Origin: JAAAOH01 sp046540795
Lineage (GTDB): Bacteria; Spirochaetota; Spirochaetia; DSM-27196; PWMO01
Direction of reading: 5' to 3'
Assembly (NCBI GenBank): GCA_046540795.1
Contig: JBKHEN010000134.1
Coordinates: forward strand, 1 to 7,015
Length of the DNA stretch: 7,015 nt
The translations under genes and the position numbers were made by a program. The notes below the pieces were generated by a model that was not told the origin of the DNA, searched no databases, and was given only the letters and a program-made list of their open reading frames with translations. Positions 1 through 6,555 of the stretch are shown piece after piece (positions within the stretch are counted from its first letter, which is position 1; the number at the start of each line of letters is the position of its first letter).

Positions 1-8
1 GCCCCGGC

Positions 9-1304
9 TCAAAACCGGTAGGCAAACCCCGTGAGAAGCGCGGCGCCTCCCGGACGCGCCCAGGCAAAGACCGCGTCGCGGTCGCCGGCCTGGGCGCTCG
101 CGAAAGCCAAGAGATCGAACCCGCCGAAGACGTTCCAGTTGACCCCGGCGCTAAGGAGCGCCGACCGGTCTATCGGGGAGATCACCGACCGCCCCACCAG
201 CGCGACGGTGCGTATAGGCGTGTAGATGAGCTCCGGATAGACCAGCAGCGCGTATTCTGCATCCGGCGCACCGCGGTCACTCCATGCCGCACCGGGGCGG
301 AGGAGCACCTCCAGGCGCGCGTCCACGTTTGCTGCCTGCGTCCCGACCCGGGCACGGTGGTAAGCGCCAAGGGAAAGTACGGAACGCTCGCCGAGCTTCT
401 CCCGATCGGTGAAGTCGCCTGCGGACATCCCCTCGTCCAGGCTCAGCCGTGCCGCCCCGTACACGTCGATACCGAGAAGACCGGCTGCCCCTAGAACGAG
501 CTCGTGCCGCTCCCGAAAGCCGTCATAGAGATAACCCGGCTCGAAGGTGAACCGCGCCACTTCGAAGCTCACACGGCTGCCCGCGCGGGTCCGGGAGATG
601 TCGGGGGCGGCCGCTCCGGCAACCACTGCTCCCGTGGTACCGGCGCCGCCGGCGCCGGTCTCCCCGTCGCCCCCGTCCGTCCCCTCGCCCGCACCGGAGG
701 TCATAAGCGGGGGCAACGGCGGCAGCACCACCGGCTCCAGGTACGCGTAGTCACCAAGCGGGACGTAGAAGGCCGTGAGCCATGCGGTCTCATCACGCAG
801 ATCGTCGGTGATTTCGAGGAAGTCCGCGGTTTGGGTTCCCTCGGCGCCGAAGATGACGTCGGCGGCGTTGAACAGGCGACCCGTCCCCCAGGACACTCGA
901 TCGCGGCCGGCGGTTACTCGCATCGAGTAGTTCTCGGTGACCGGAAAGCGAAAGCGTATCGAGGCACGCGGGACGCTTATCACCGCGGCATCGGGCGCCC
1001 CGGAGTCGGCAGAGCCTTCGTCCTCCGAGCTGCCGAGCTGCGCCCGCAGGGCAAGGCGCCCCTGCACGTTTCGATCGCGCTCGGAGCGCAGATCGAGCTC
1101 CCCTTCGCCTGCGCCGATCAATCCCAGCTCCTCGGCGGCACCGTCCCACACAAGGGCGTTCACCGCCGTGACCTCACCATCCAGGCGCGATTGCGCGGTC
1201 GCGGGCGCGGTCGCAAACAGAAGCACTGCGGCCATAACTGCGCCCGCTCGGAGGAGCACCGTTGTCGGCACTGCATTTCCCGTTTCCGCCACGCGTCTCA
1301 CCAT
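9..1304 (-). CDS. Putative outer-membrane beta-barrel protein
   Basis: Exported protein of 431 residues. The signal peptide covers about 1-38: VRR, then a hydrophobic core around 16-34, then the APATAQ cleavage region. The mature chain consists of alternating strands typical of a beta-barrel and ends in GFAYRF, with the terminal Phe recognised by the Bam machinery. The segment VTAGRDRVSWGTGRLFNAADV (130-150) resembles the 'GRxRxxWGxGRxxNPxD' motif of porin-like proteins such as the DUF1302 and alginate-export groups; this is a recalled resemblance, not a search result. Residues 203-235 are a low-complexity Gly/Ala/Asp/Thr insert, probably a long loop. The ATG at 1304 has GGAGGAG just upstream and overlaps the LolA-like stop by 7 bp, so the two are probably translated together. 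It could be the outer-membrane acceptor or exit for the carried substrate. Exact family unidentified; barrel nature likely. Confidence 0.72.
   Translation of the reverse strand: MVRRVAETGNAVPTTVLLRAGAVMAAVLLFATAPATAQSRLDGEVTAVNALVWDGAAEELGLIGAGEGELDLRSERDRNVQGRLALRAQLGSSEDEGSADSGAPDAAVISVPRASIRFRFPVTENYSMRVTAGRDRVSWGTGRLFNAADVIFGAEGTQTADFLEITDDLRDETAWLTAFYVPLGDYAYLEPVVLPPLPPLMTSGAGEGTDGGDGETGAGGAGTTGAVVAGAAAPDISRTRAGSRVSFEVARFTFEPGYLYDGFRERHELVLGAAGLLGIDVYGAARLSLDEGMSAGDFTDREKLGERSVLSLGAYHRARVGTQAANVDARLEVLLRPGAAWSDRGAPDAEYALLVYPELIYTPIRTVALVGRSVISPIDRSALLSAGVNWNVFGGFDLLAFASAQAGDRDAVFAWARPGGAALLTGFAYRF
639..659. repeat. Near-perfect GC-rich palindrome in the barrel gene
   Basis: Two 10-bp arms (ACCGGCGCCG and its reverse complement) are separated by one base. 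It lies in the part of the barrel gene that encodes the Gly/Ala-rich insert (around GAGGAG). It may simply follow from Gly/Ala codons in a GC-rich genome, but it could form a cruciform or a strong mRNA hairpin. Confidence 0.6.
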
Positions 1305-2122
1305 GACAGCTCCTCCAGGGAAAAGATGTTGTCCGGAAGCGGAACGTCTATCTCCACATCGTCGAGAATGATCTCCGTCCCGGTCGAGCGTCGGGTGGTG
1401 TCGACCACCCGCACTCGCGTCGGATAGTGGTATTCCCCCTGCCGCTCGGTCTCGAGCACCTCGATCTCCTTCAGCCGGCGTCCGCTTCGGGCATATTGCT
1501 CGCTCTTTCTGAGCACGTAGTCCTCTGCATCCACATAGTAGATCTGCCTCGGATAGGCCACGTTCGTCCCGCGGGCGGTGAGCTCGACCCTCCAGGTGCG
1601 CCTGCCGCCGATGCTCTCCTCTCCGAGAAGCTCCGCCCGATAGTCCTCGAGAATACCGCGGCCGCCGGTCATGTCCTCATAGGAGACATCCGAACCCAAA
1701 AGCGAATCCCGCAGCGCCGAGCCCTGGAGCCGTATGACTTCCCGGGCGTCCGGGTAATACAGGTAGAGGTCCGCGCCGCGACGGAGGATGCGCTGCCCCG
1801 CTTCGTCGCGGGAGGTAAACTCCACGAGGAACCGGTCTTCTCCTTCGGAGTGCATAATGTAGGAGCTCGTGCGCTCGCCGAAGCGGTCGGTGATGATCAT
1901 GCGGCCCTCGACGATCGAGGTCGGGTGTGTCTGATTCTCCTCGAGCCGATCGATTATCTCCCCGGCGCTCGGGGCGCCGTTTTGTGCCGCCGCGGGGACC
2001 GCCACGCAGAGCACCATCATTGCCGCCGGCATCCATGCGGTGAGCGCTGCCGCCCATGCGGTGAGCGCTGCCGCCGGACTCCGCCGCCTCGGGCCACGGG
2101 CTCCTTTAATGCTCGTGTACAT
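1298..2122 (-). CDS. LolA-like periplasmic protein (outer membrane lipoprotein-sorting family)
   Basis: Exported protein of 274 residues with a Sec-type signal peptide. An Arg-rich n-region (GARGPRRRSP) and a long hydrophobic core (17-46) lead to cleavage near AVPAAA-Q (46/47). The only Cys (39) is preceded by Leu, so a lipobox is unlikely. The mature part is beta-rich and looks like the LolA-like group annotated 'outer membrane lipoprotein-sorting protein'. Hallmarks are the YYPDAREVIRL strand (122-132), the loop GSALRDSLLGSDVSYEDM (134-151) and the ending DNIFSLEELSW. LolA-fold proteins form an open beta-barrel that binds acyl chains, so it probably carries a lipid or lipoprotein from the permeases to the outer membrane. 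It is longer than classical LolA (about 180-200 residues) and need not carry lipoproteins. The hydrophobic core contains a perfect tandem duplication (residues 17-30). It overlaps the next gene by 7 bp. Family fairly confident, cargo unknown. Confidence 0.85.
   Translation of the reverse strand: MYTSIKGARGPRRRSPAAALTAWAAALTAWMPAAMMVLCVAVPAAAQNGAPSAGEIIDRLEENQTHPTSIVEGRMIITDRFGERTSSYIMHSEGEDRFLVEFTSRDEAGQRILRRGADLYLYYPDAREVIRLQGSALRDSLLGSDVSYEDMTGGRGILEDYRAELLGEESIGGRRTWRVELTARGTNVAYPRQIYYVDAEDYVLRKSEQYARSGRRLKEIEVLETERQGEYHYPTRVRVVDTTRRSTGTEIILDDVEIDVPLPDNIFSLEELSW
2033..2074. repeat. Perfect 21-bp tandem duplication (two copies)
   Basis: Bases 2033-2053 and 2054-2074 are identical and directly adjacent. 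The unit is exactly seven codons and encodes AAALTAW twice (residues 17-30) in the hydrophobic core of the LolA-like protein's signal peptide. Because the unit is a multiple of three, gain or loss of a copy keeps the frame and only lengthens or shortens the signal-peptide core. Confidence 0.95.
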
Positions 2123-2193
2123 CGCTCTCACCTCCGTATTCTCCGTACTTCATTTTCCGGACGTCCGCCTCGGTACTTCCGTGCACATGGTCC
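2123..2193 (-). promoter_or_regulatory. 71-bp intergenic gap with a perfect 10-bp palindrome
   Basis: This is the only sizeable non-coding gap in the cluster, between permease 2 and the LolA-like gene. It contains the self-complementary CGGACGTCCG at 2158-2167, a short direct repeat TACGGAG-AA-TACGGAG, and the strong ribosome site of the downstream gene. It could hold an operator, an mRNA structure or a processing site that lets the two exported proteins be expressed at a different level from the transporter. I see no convincing -10/-35 promoter in it. Confidence 0.3.
2128..2135 (-). promoter_or_regulatory. Shine-Dalgarno that decides the LolA-like start
   Basis: GGAGGTGA on the minus strand is a near-ideal anti-SD match, 5 nt before the ATG at 2122. 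A GTG at 2131 in the same frame lies inside this site, so the ATG at 2122 is the likely start and the protein is three residues shorter than the maximal reading frame. Confidence 0.8.
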
Positions 2194-3420
2194 TCACTGT
2201 CGCAGCGCCTCCACCGGCTTCAGGCGGGCAGCGCGCCGCGCCGGCAGGAAGGACGCCGCCATCGCCACCGCCGATGAGTAGACGAATACGAACAACGTCG
2301 AGCGGAGGTTGAGGACCGGGTAGAGCACGTTCGACATGTCCATGTCGGCCATTTCCATCGAGGGGCCTAAATCGATACCAACGTGCTGAAGCGGCAGCGC
2401 GACGAGCACTCCCAGGATTACCCCCGCCGCCGATCCGGCCAGACCCAGATATGAGGCCTCCGTGAAGAAGAGTCGCACCAGCTCCCTTCCGTGCATCCCC
2501 ATCGCCGAAAGCGTACCGATCTCGTGGGTTCGCTCATGAATCGTCATCATGGTGGTATTGATCACGACGGTGCTTGCAAGAATGAAGAACACCAGGGCGA
2601 TAATCGCGTATATGACGTCCGCCGCCTGCAGGTAGGCGTACCCGCCGCTCACCTCCGTCCACGGGGTCACGTTCATCCCCTCCGGGCCGTGACGATCGAG
2701 AGCACTGCGCACCGTCCGAGCGAGCGCGCCGGCCTCCACATCGTCCCCCTTTATGAGAATCTCACTCACCCCGTCGCCTGCGCGAATGTAGCGGGCCGCC
2801 GCCTCGAGGGACATGATGTAGGCGTTGTTGTTCATGGCCGCCACGGAAAACGCCGCGATCCCGACGACATCGACGGTGAACGCGTTGGAGGCGCGGGTGC
2901 GGGTCTCGGTGAGAAAGGTCGCCATGTCGCCGATCTCGACGCCGAGTTCCCGGGCAAGCCCGGCACCGAGGATCGCCTCACTGCTTCCCGGCTCCGGCAA
3001 TCGGCCCCGTGCAACCACCGACGCGAGGTCCTGATACTCGGACTCCCGCTCGAGGTCCACGCCGATACCCCGGGCAGCGATGCTCCTGTCGTCCCGGAAG
3101 CTCACCCCCTGCACGTTGATCCGCGGGCTCACGGCTCGCACATCCGGTAATTCCCGAAGCTCCGATACCAGCGCCCCGGCCTCCGGCACGACATACTGCA
3201 CCGGGTTCAGGTACTCGTAGCGGTCGAAGTCGGCGTTCCGGATGCGAACCTGCCCCGCCTCATAGTTCCAGGAGTTCTCCCGGATATCGACTTTGATCCC
3301 TTCGAACACCGCGAACATGAGCGTGATGGCGAGGGCCGCCACCGCGACCGCCGTCACCGAGAGCAGGCTCCTTCGTCCGTTTCGAAACACGTTCCGCAGC
3401 GCAATCCGCGATAGCTTCAT
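2194..3420 (-). CDS. ABC transporter permease 2, FtsX/LolE-like (MacB_PCD plus FtsX domains)
   Basis: Second inner-membrane subunit, of 408 residues. MKLSRIALRNVFRNGRRS precedes TM1 (about 19-39). The periplasmic MacB_PCD-type domain runs to about 265 and includes ILGAGLARELGVEIGD. TM2 is about 268-292, followed by the FtsX coupling segment ERTHEIGTLSAMGMHGREL; TM3 is about 324-344 and TM4 about 374-392. The C-terminus LPARRAARLKPVEALR is the classic ending of the LolE/MacB permease family. The TM3-TM4 loop carries a Met/Asp-rich motif (SMEMADMDM, 354-362) followed by NVLYPVLN, resembling the equivalent loop of permease 1. It starts 21 bp after permease 1, with GGAAGAGG upstream of the ATG. 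It presumably pairs with permease 1 on the LolD-type ATPase; homodimers are an alternative. Family assignment is strong; the transported molecule is not known. Confidence 0.93.
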   Translation of the reverse strand: MKLSRIALRNVFRNGRRSLLSVTAVAVAALAITLMFAVFEGIKVDIRENSWNYEAGQVRIRNADFDRYEYLNPVQYVVPEAGALVSELRELPDVRAVSPRINVQGVSFRDDRSIAARGIGVDLERESEYQDLASVVARGRLPEPGSSEAILGAGLARELGVEIGDMATFLTETRTRASNAFTVDVVGIAAFSVAAMNNNAYIMSLEAAARYIRAGDGVSEILIKGDDVEAGALARTVRSALDRHGPEGMNVTPWTEVSGGYAYLQAADVIYAIIALVFFILASTVVINTTMMTIHERTHEIGTLSAMGMHGRELVRLFFTEASYLGLAGSAAGVILGVLVALPLQHVGIDLGPSMEMADMDMSNVLYPVLNLRSTLFVFVYSSAVAMAASFLPARRAARLKPVEALRQ

Positions 3421-3441
3421 AGCGTTCGGCCTCTTCCGCTC

Positions 3442-4710
3442 TCAGACGTTCCGCAAGGAGTCGGCAATGCTGCGTCTGAGGATTCGCCGCACCGGTACCA
3501 CGGCGGCAACGCCGGCGATGAATGTAGCCGCTACCGCCGCCGTGAGCATCACGCCGGGATTCCATACCCCGTAGAGGATACCGTCGAACCGAAAGTCCAT
3601 CTCCCCCACATCCATCATCGCGTTGTAGTCGAGTCCGTAGGTGACGAGGAGTGCGACCAGCACCGCCCCGAGCGCGACGCCGACGAGCGTTCCGATCAGG
3701 CCGATGCCCCCCGCCTCATACATGAACAACCGCCGGATCTCCGCCTTTCGCCATCCGAGGGCCCGCATCATGCCGATCTCCCGCTCGCGCTCGAGCACGG
3801 CCATGAGCATGGTGTTTGAGATTCCCACCACAGCGATCAGCGCAAGCAGCCCGAGGATGATGCGGTTCGCGGCGTCCTCCATCTCCATGACCTCGATCAT
3901 CTCCCGATTCATGTCGGTAAAGGTGAGGAAGTCGATCCCGGAGATGTCCCGCACCGCCTCCCGTGCCGGCCCCGGCTCGGCCTGTGCCGGAAGCCTCCCC
4001 GGAAGCTTTGCGTGCACGCTTGTCACTGCGCCGCCCATCTCCAGGTATACGTTCGCGGTGGCGATCGGCAGGTACAGAGCGGTGCGGTTCACTACCGGAT
4101 TCGGTGTGTTGAAGATGCCCACGATCTCGAGGTCCATGATCTGGTGGAAGCCGTCCCGCGTGCGGGTCGTAATGGTTACCGGATAACCGACCTCGGCACC
4201 CAGGCGGTCTGCGAGCCGGCGCCCGATGAGAGCCCCCTCTTCACCGGGTTGTAAGAAACGTCCCTCCTCCATGGAATCGCGGATGCCGAATACCGCGGGA
4301 TCCTGTTCCGGGTCGATGCCGTAGAGCTCGACGTGCACCGACCCGCCCTCCGGGTAGGGGTCGTAGTGGACGATGAGCGTGCCGGCTGCGATGATGCGCG
4401 GCGCCGCGGGAATTCCCGCATCATCCCAGGCGGCTATGACGCTCTCGGGCTCCTCGACGGCTATGTCCAGAGGGCGCTTGTCACGCTCATCCCAATACTC
4501 TTCGCCGGTCACCGCGGCGGTGCCCGTCTCGTAGGTGGCGAAGGTCCGATCACTCTCCGCGGAGAAACCTTCGAGGGCGGAGTGCATGGCGATGAAGATC
4601 GCCACCCCGATGGCGATGGCGATTGCGGTAATCATCGTCCTTCGCCGATACCGTCCGAGGTTCTTCACGGCCAGTCGAAGCAGAAAACCTCGCTTCATGC
4701 GCGACGCCAT
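3442..4710 (-). CDS. ABC transporter permease 1, FtsX/LolE-like (MacB_PCD plus FtsX domains)
   Basis: Inner-membrane subunit of 422 residues, close to LolC/LolE length. A basic N-terminus (LAVKNLGRYRRRT) leads into TM1 (about 25-45), then a periplasmic MacB_PCD-type domain (about 47-280), then TM2 (283-304), TM3 (332-356) and TM4 (388-406). The cytoplasmic coupling segment after TM2 is the FtsX hallmark: EREREIGMMRALGWRKAEI followed by RRLFMYEAGG. Proteins of this fold act mechanically on lipids, lipoproteins or peptides at the periplasmic face rather than through a classic substrate channel. The loop between TM3 and TM4 (about 359-376) is Met- and Asp-rich. The ATG at 4710 is preceded by AAGGAG 9 nt upstream and starts 2 bp after the ATPase stop. 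It is clearly different in sequence from permease 2, so a heterodimer like LolC-LolE is likely. Substrate unknown. Confidence 0.93.
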   Translation of the reverse strand: MASRMKRGFLLRLAVKNLGRYRRRTMITAIAIAIGVAIFIAMHSALEGFSAESDRTFATYETGTAAVTGEEYWDERDKRPLDIAVEEPESVIAAWDDAGIPAAPRIIAAGTLIVHYDPYPEGGSVHVELYGIDPEQDPAVFGIRDSMEEGRFLQPGEEGALIGRRLADRLGAEVGYPVTITTRTRDGFHQIMDLEIVGIFNTPNPVVNRTALYLPIATANVYLEMGGAVTSVHAKLPGRLPAQAEPGPAREAVRDISGIDFLTFTDMNREMIEVMEMEDAANRIILGLLALIAVVGISNTMLMAVLEREREIGMMRALGWRKAEIRRLFMYEAGGIGLIGTLVGVALGAVLVALLVTYGLDYNAMMDVGEMDFRFDGILYGVWNPGVMLTAAVAATFIAGVAAVVPVRRILRRSIADSLRNV

Positions 4711-4712
4711 GG

Positions 4713-5396
4713 CTAGGCGCTCCTTCGCTCGTCGCTCTCGATACGCCCGTCATGCAGCAAGCAGAGCCGGTCCGCGTAGTCCATGACCATCCGATCGTGC
4801 GTCGAGAACACAAAGGTCGTACCCCGGTTTCGATTCATCTCCTTCATGAGCCGCAGAATCGACTCCCCGGTTTCCGAATCCAGGTTGGCCGTCGGCTCGT
4901 CGGCAAGCACGATAAGCGGCTCCTTGACCAGGGCCCTGGCCACGGCCACCCGCTGCTGTTGTCCGCCCGAGAGCTTCGCAGGCCTGCGGTCCTCCATCCC
5001 CGTGAGCCCGACCTCCGCGAGGATTTGATCGACACGCCGACGGATCTCCGCCCCCGGCAGCCCGAGCAGGGTCAACGCCATGGCCACGTTCTCCCGCGCG
5101 GTGAGAACGGGAATCAGATTGAACGTCTGAAATACGAAGCCGATCTTTCGCCGCCTGAGCTCCACCAGCTCGCGCTCACTGTGATCGGCCAATCGATCAC
5201 CGTCCACCGTTACGGTGCCCCCGTCCGGCGCGTCGATGCATCCGACAATATTCAAGAGCGTCGTTTTCCCCGAGCCGGAGGGCCCGGCAATGGAGAGAAA
5301 CTCCCCGCCCTCGATCTCGAGGCTCACGCCCCGCAGCGCGGGAACGTGGGTCTCCCCATCGATATACTCTCTGCGAACGTCCTCAATTCTGATCAT
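4713..5396 (-). CDS. ABC transporter ATPase, LolD/MacB type
   Basis: Cytoplasmic ATP-binding subunit that drives the two FtsX-type permeases encoded next. From the ATG at 5396 it has 227 residues, close to the usual LolD length. All nucleotide-binding motifs are intact: Walker A GPSGSGKT (38-45), Q-loop Q90 in FVFQTFNLIP, signature LSGGQQQR (142-149), Walker B LIVLADEPT (161-169) with the catalytic Glu167, D-loop around NLDSETG, and H-loop His200 in STHD. The FQTFNLIP and DEPTANLDSETG strings are typical of the LolD/MacB/FtsE group that pairs with four-helix FtsX-type permeases rather than of importers. An upstream start at 5483 is open but unlikely. The first codons overlap the slipin gene by 14 bp, and the stop (TAG) is 2 bp before the first permease. 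Substrate cannot be read from this subunit. Very confident on family. Confidence 0.95.
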   Translation of the reverse strand: MIRIEDVRREYIDGETHVPALRGVSLEIEGGEFLSIAGPSGSGKTTLLNIVGCIDAPDGGTVTVDGDRLADHSERELVELRRRKIGFVFQTFNLIPVLTARENVAMALTLLGLPGAEIRRRVDQILAEVGLTGMEDRRPAKLSGGQQQRVAVARALVKEPLIVLADEPTANLDSETGESILRLMKEMNRNRGTTFVFSTHDRMVMDYADRLCLLHDGRIESDERRSA

Positions 5397-6555
5397 CGTC
5401 TTCTCCGGTCCCATCCGCCGGCACGCCGGCATCGGAGGCATCTGCACCGGAACCGGCACCCATGCGGTCACTTGCCTCCTCACCTGCGTCCCGGGCCCGT
5501 CCGAAGGCCGCCATCGCCAGGGCCGTGCCCGTTCCCATTGATTCCACCGCCTGCGTCGGTACCAGCATGAGGTTCTGATTGCGCTGCATGCCGTCGTAGA
5601 CCATGTTCATCGCCCGCAGCTCGAAGGCCTTCGGGTTCGCCTCATAGCGGCGCCCCGCCTCCTCGAACTTTTCGGCGATCTCCACTTCCGCTGAGCTGAG
5701 AATGACCCTGGCCTGGCGTTCCCGCGCAGCCTGCGCCTTTCGGCTGAGAGCGTTCTCGAGATCCTGCGGCAACAGCACCTCGGTGAACTCGATGGACAGA
5801 ATCGTAATGCCCCAGGGGCTGGTCTTGGCGTCGAGGATTTCCTGAATCTCCGCGCCCAGTCTCTCGCGCTCACTCAGGAGGGTGGCGAGCTCATTGTGGC
5901 CGACGGCGTCGCGAAGCGCCGTCTGCGCCGAAAGGGTCACCGCCGCGACATAGTCCTGTACCTCCAGTATGGCCTTGCGCGCGTCCCACACCATCCAGAA
6001 GGCAAGGGCATCCACATGTACCGGTACGGTATCTTGGGTCACCGAGCGCTCGGCAGAGAAGTCCGTGACGCGTATACGCATATCGACCCGCGCAACCACC
6101 GTGTCGATCACCGGGATGAGGAGATGCGGCCCGGGCCCAACGGCGCGGCTGAACCGCCCGAGGCGAAATATCACGACCCGCTCCCAGTGCTTCACCAGCT
6201 GTATGGACGGGGCAAACAACAAGCCGGCGGTCAACACCCACAGGGCCGGCATGAGGCGGGAGTCGAGGTAGTAGCCGCCCGCGGCCCACAGAAGGATGAC
6301 CAACGCCAGATCCACCGGCCACAGTGGCAGTAATGACAGCACCACCGCGGCGACCGCCACGACGGCGAAGAGGACGACGACCGCTTCGGGGCTCGGCGGC
6401 CGCCGGAGGCCGAACTGAAGCAATACCGCCGCCACGAAGGCGACGGCCAAGAGCAGCGTCGAAAGCGTGCTCACCGCGAACTGCTCCGGCCGCCTCGGCA
6501 GCTCGACCGCTCTGAGCACGCTGCGTCGTTCCTTCCGAGACTTTGACCCGCTCAT
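5383..6555 (-). CDS. Slipin (stomatin-like SPFH protein) with multi-pass N-terminal extension
   Basis: Membrane-anchored SPFH/prohibitin-superfamily protein of the slipin group, of 390 residues. Residues about 31-119 hold four hydrophobic stretches (31-50, 58-79, 81-97, 102-119). The stomatin core then begins with ERVVIFRLGRF (125-135) and GPGPHLLIPVID (140-151), followed by the SPFH domain to about 265 with the slipin-typical LSERERL (227-233) and SPWGI (246-250). A charged helical segment (270-305, rich in Ala, Arg and Glu) should form the oligomerising coiled coil. The tail from about 353 is acidic and low-complexity, ending GEDDDQN. Ordinary slipins have about 250-280 residues and one short hydrophobic hairpin, so the N-terminus is unusually large. 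No NfeD partner gene is adjacent, although NfeD often accompanies bacterial slipins. The gene overlaps the GntR gene by 4 bp and the ATPase gene by 14 bp, which suggests a role in organising the membrane around the transporter; that role is inferred. Slipin assignment is strong. Confidence 0.9.
   Translation of the reverse strand: MSGSKSRKERRSVLRAVELPRRPEQFAVSTLSTLLLAVAFVAAVLLQFGLRRPPSPEAVVVLFAVVAVAAVVLSLLPLWPVDLALVILLWAAGGYYLDSRLMPALWVLTAGLLFAPSIQLVKHWERVVIFRLGRFSRAVGPGPHLLIPVIDTVVARVDMRIRVTDFSAERSVTQDTVPVHVDALAFWMVWDARKAILEVQDYVAAVTLSAQTALRDAVGHNELATLLSERERLGAEIQEILDAKTSPWGITILSIEFTEVLLPQDLENALSRKAQAARERQARVILSSAEVEIAEKFEEAGRRYEANPKAFELRAMNMVYDGMQRNQNLMLVPTQAVESMGTGTALAMAAFGRARDAGEEASDRMGAGSGADASDAGVPADGTGEDDDQN
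5401..5406 (-). promoter_or_regulatory. Shine-Dalgarno that decides the ATPase start
   Basis: GGAGAA on the minus strand, with its GGAG 6 nt before the ATG at 5396. It lies inside the 3' end of the slipin gene and favours the start at MIRIEDV. Upstream in-frame ATGs back to 5483 would add a Pro- and Met-rich segment that ABC ATPases of this type lack. Confidence 0.65.

Noticed and set aside
1..25. Possible start of a terminator hairpin after the barrel gene stop (CCGG-containing stretch).
   Set aside because: The 4-bp complement is short and mostly within coding sequence, and only 8 nt follow the stop, so no T-run or full stem can be seen.
504..1427. Long plus-strand reading frames opposite the barrel and LolA-like genes (also 1427-2281, 2491-3150, 4752-5570 and similar).
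   Set aside because: They are antisense shadows expected in GC-rich coding DNA. The proteins are Arg/His/Gly/Pro-rich with no domains, signal peptides or plausible operon context, while the opposite strand carries clear protein families.
2000..2010. The Cys in the signal peptide of the LolA-like protein as a lipoprotein attachment site.
   Set aside because: The residue before it is Leu rather than Gly, Ala or Ser, hydrophobic core continues after it, and a good AxA-type cleavage site follows.
2106..2188. Two mini-ORFs in the 71-bp gap (2153-2188, 12 residues; 2106-2153, 15 residues) linked by an ATGA overlap and running into the LolA-like start, suggestive of leader peptides.
   Set aside because: Both are very short with no recognisable leader features; the second overlaps the strong start of the real gene in another frame. 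Chance explains them.
5397..5483. N-terminal extension of the ABC ATPase using upstream ATGs (adds 29 residues rich in Pro and Met).
   Set aside because: The extension lies wholly over the slipin's C-terminal codons, has no counterpart in this ATPase family, and a well-placed ribosome site precedes the ATG at 5396.
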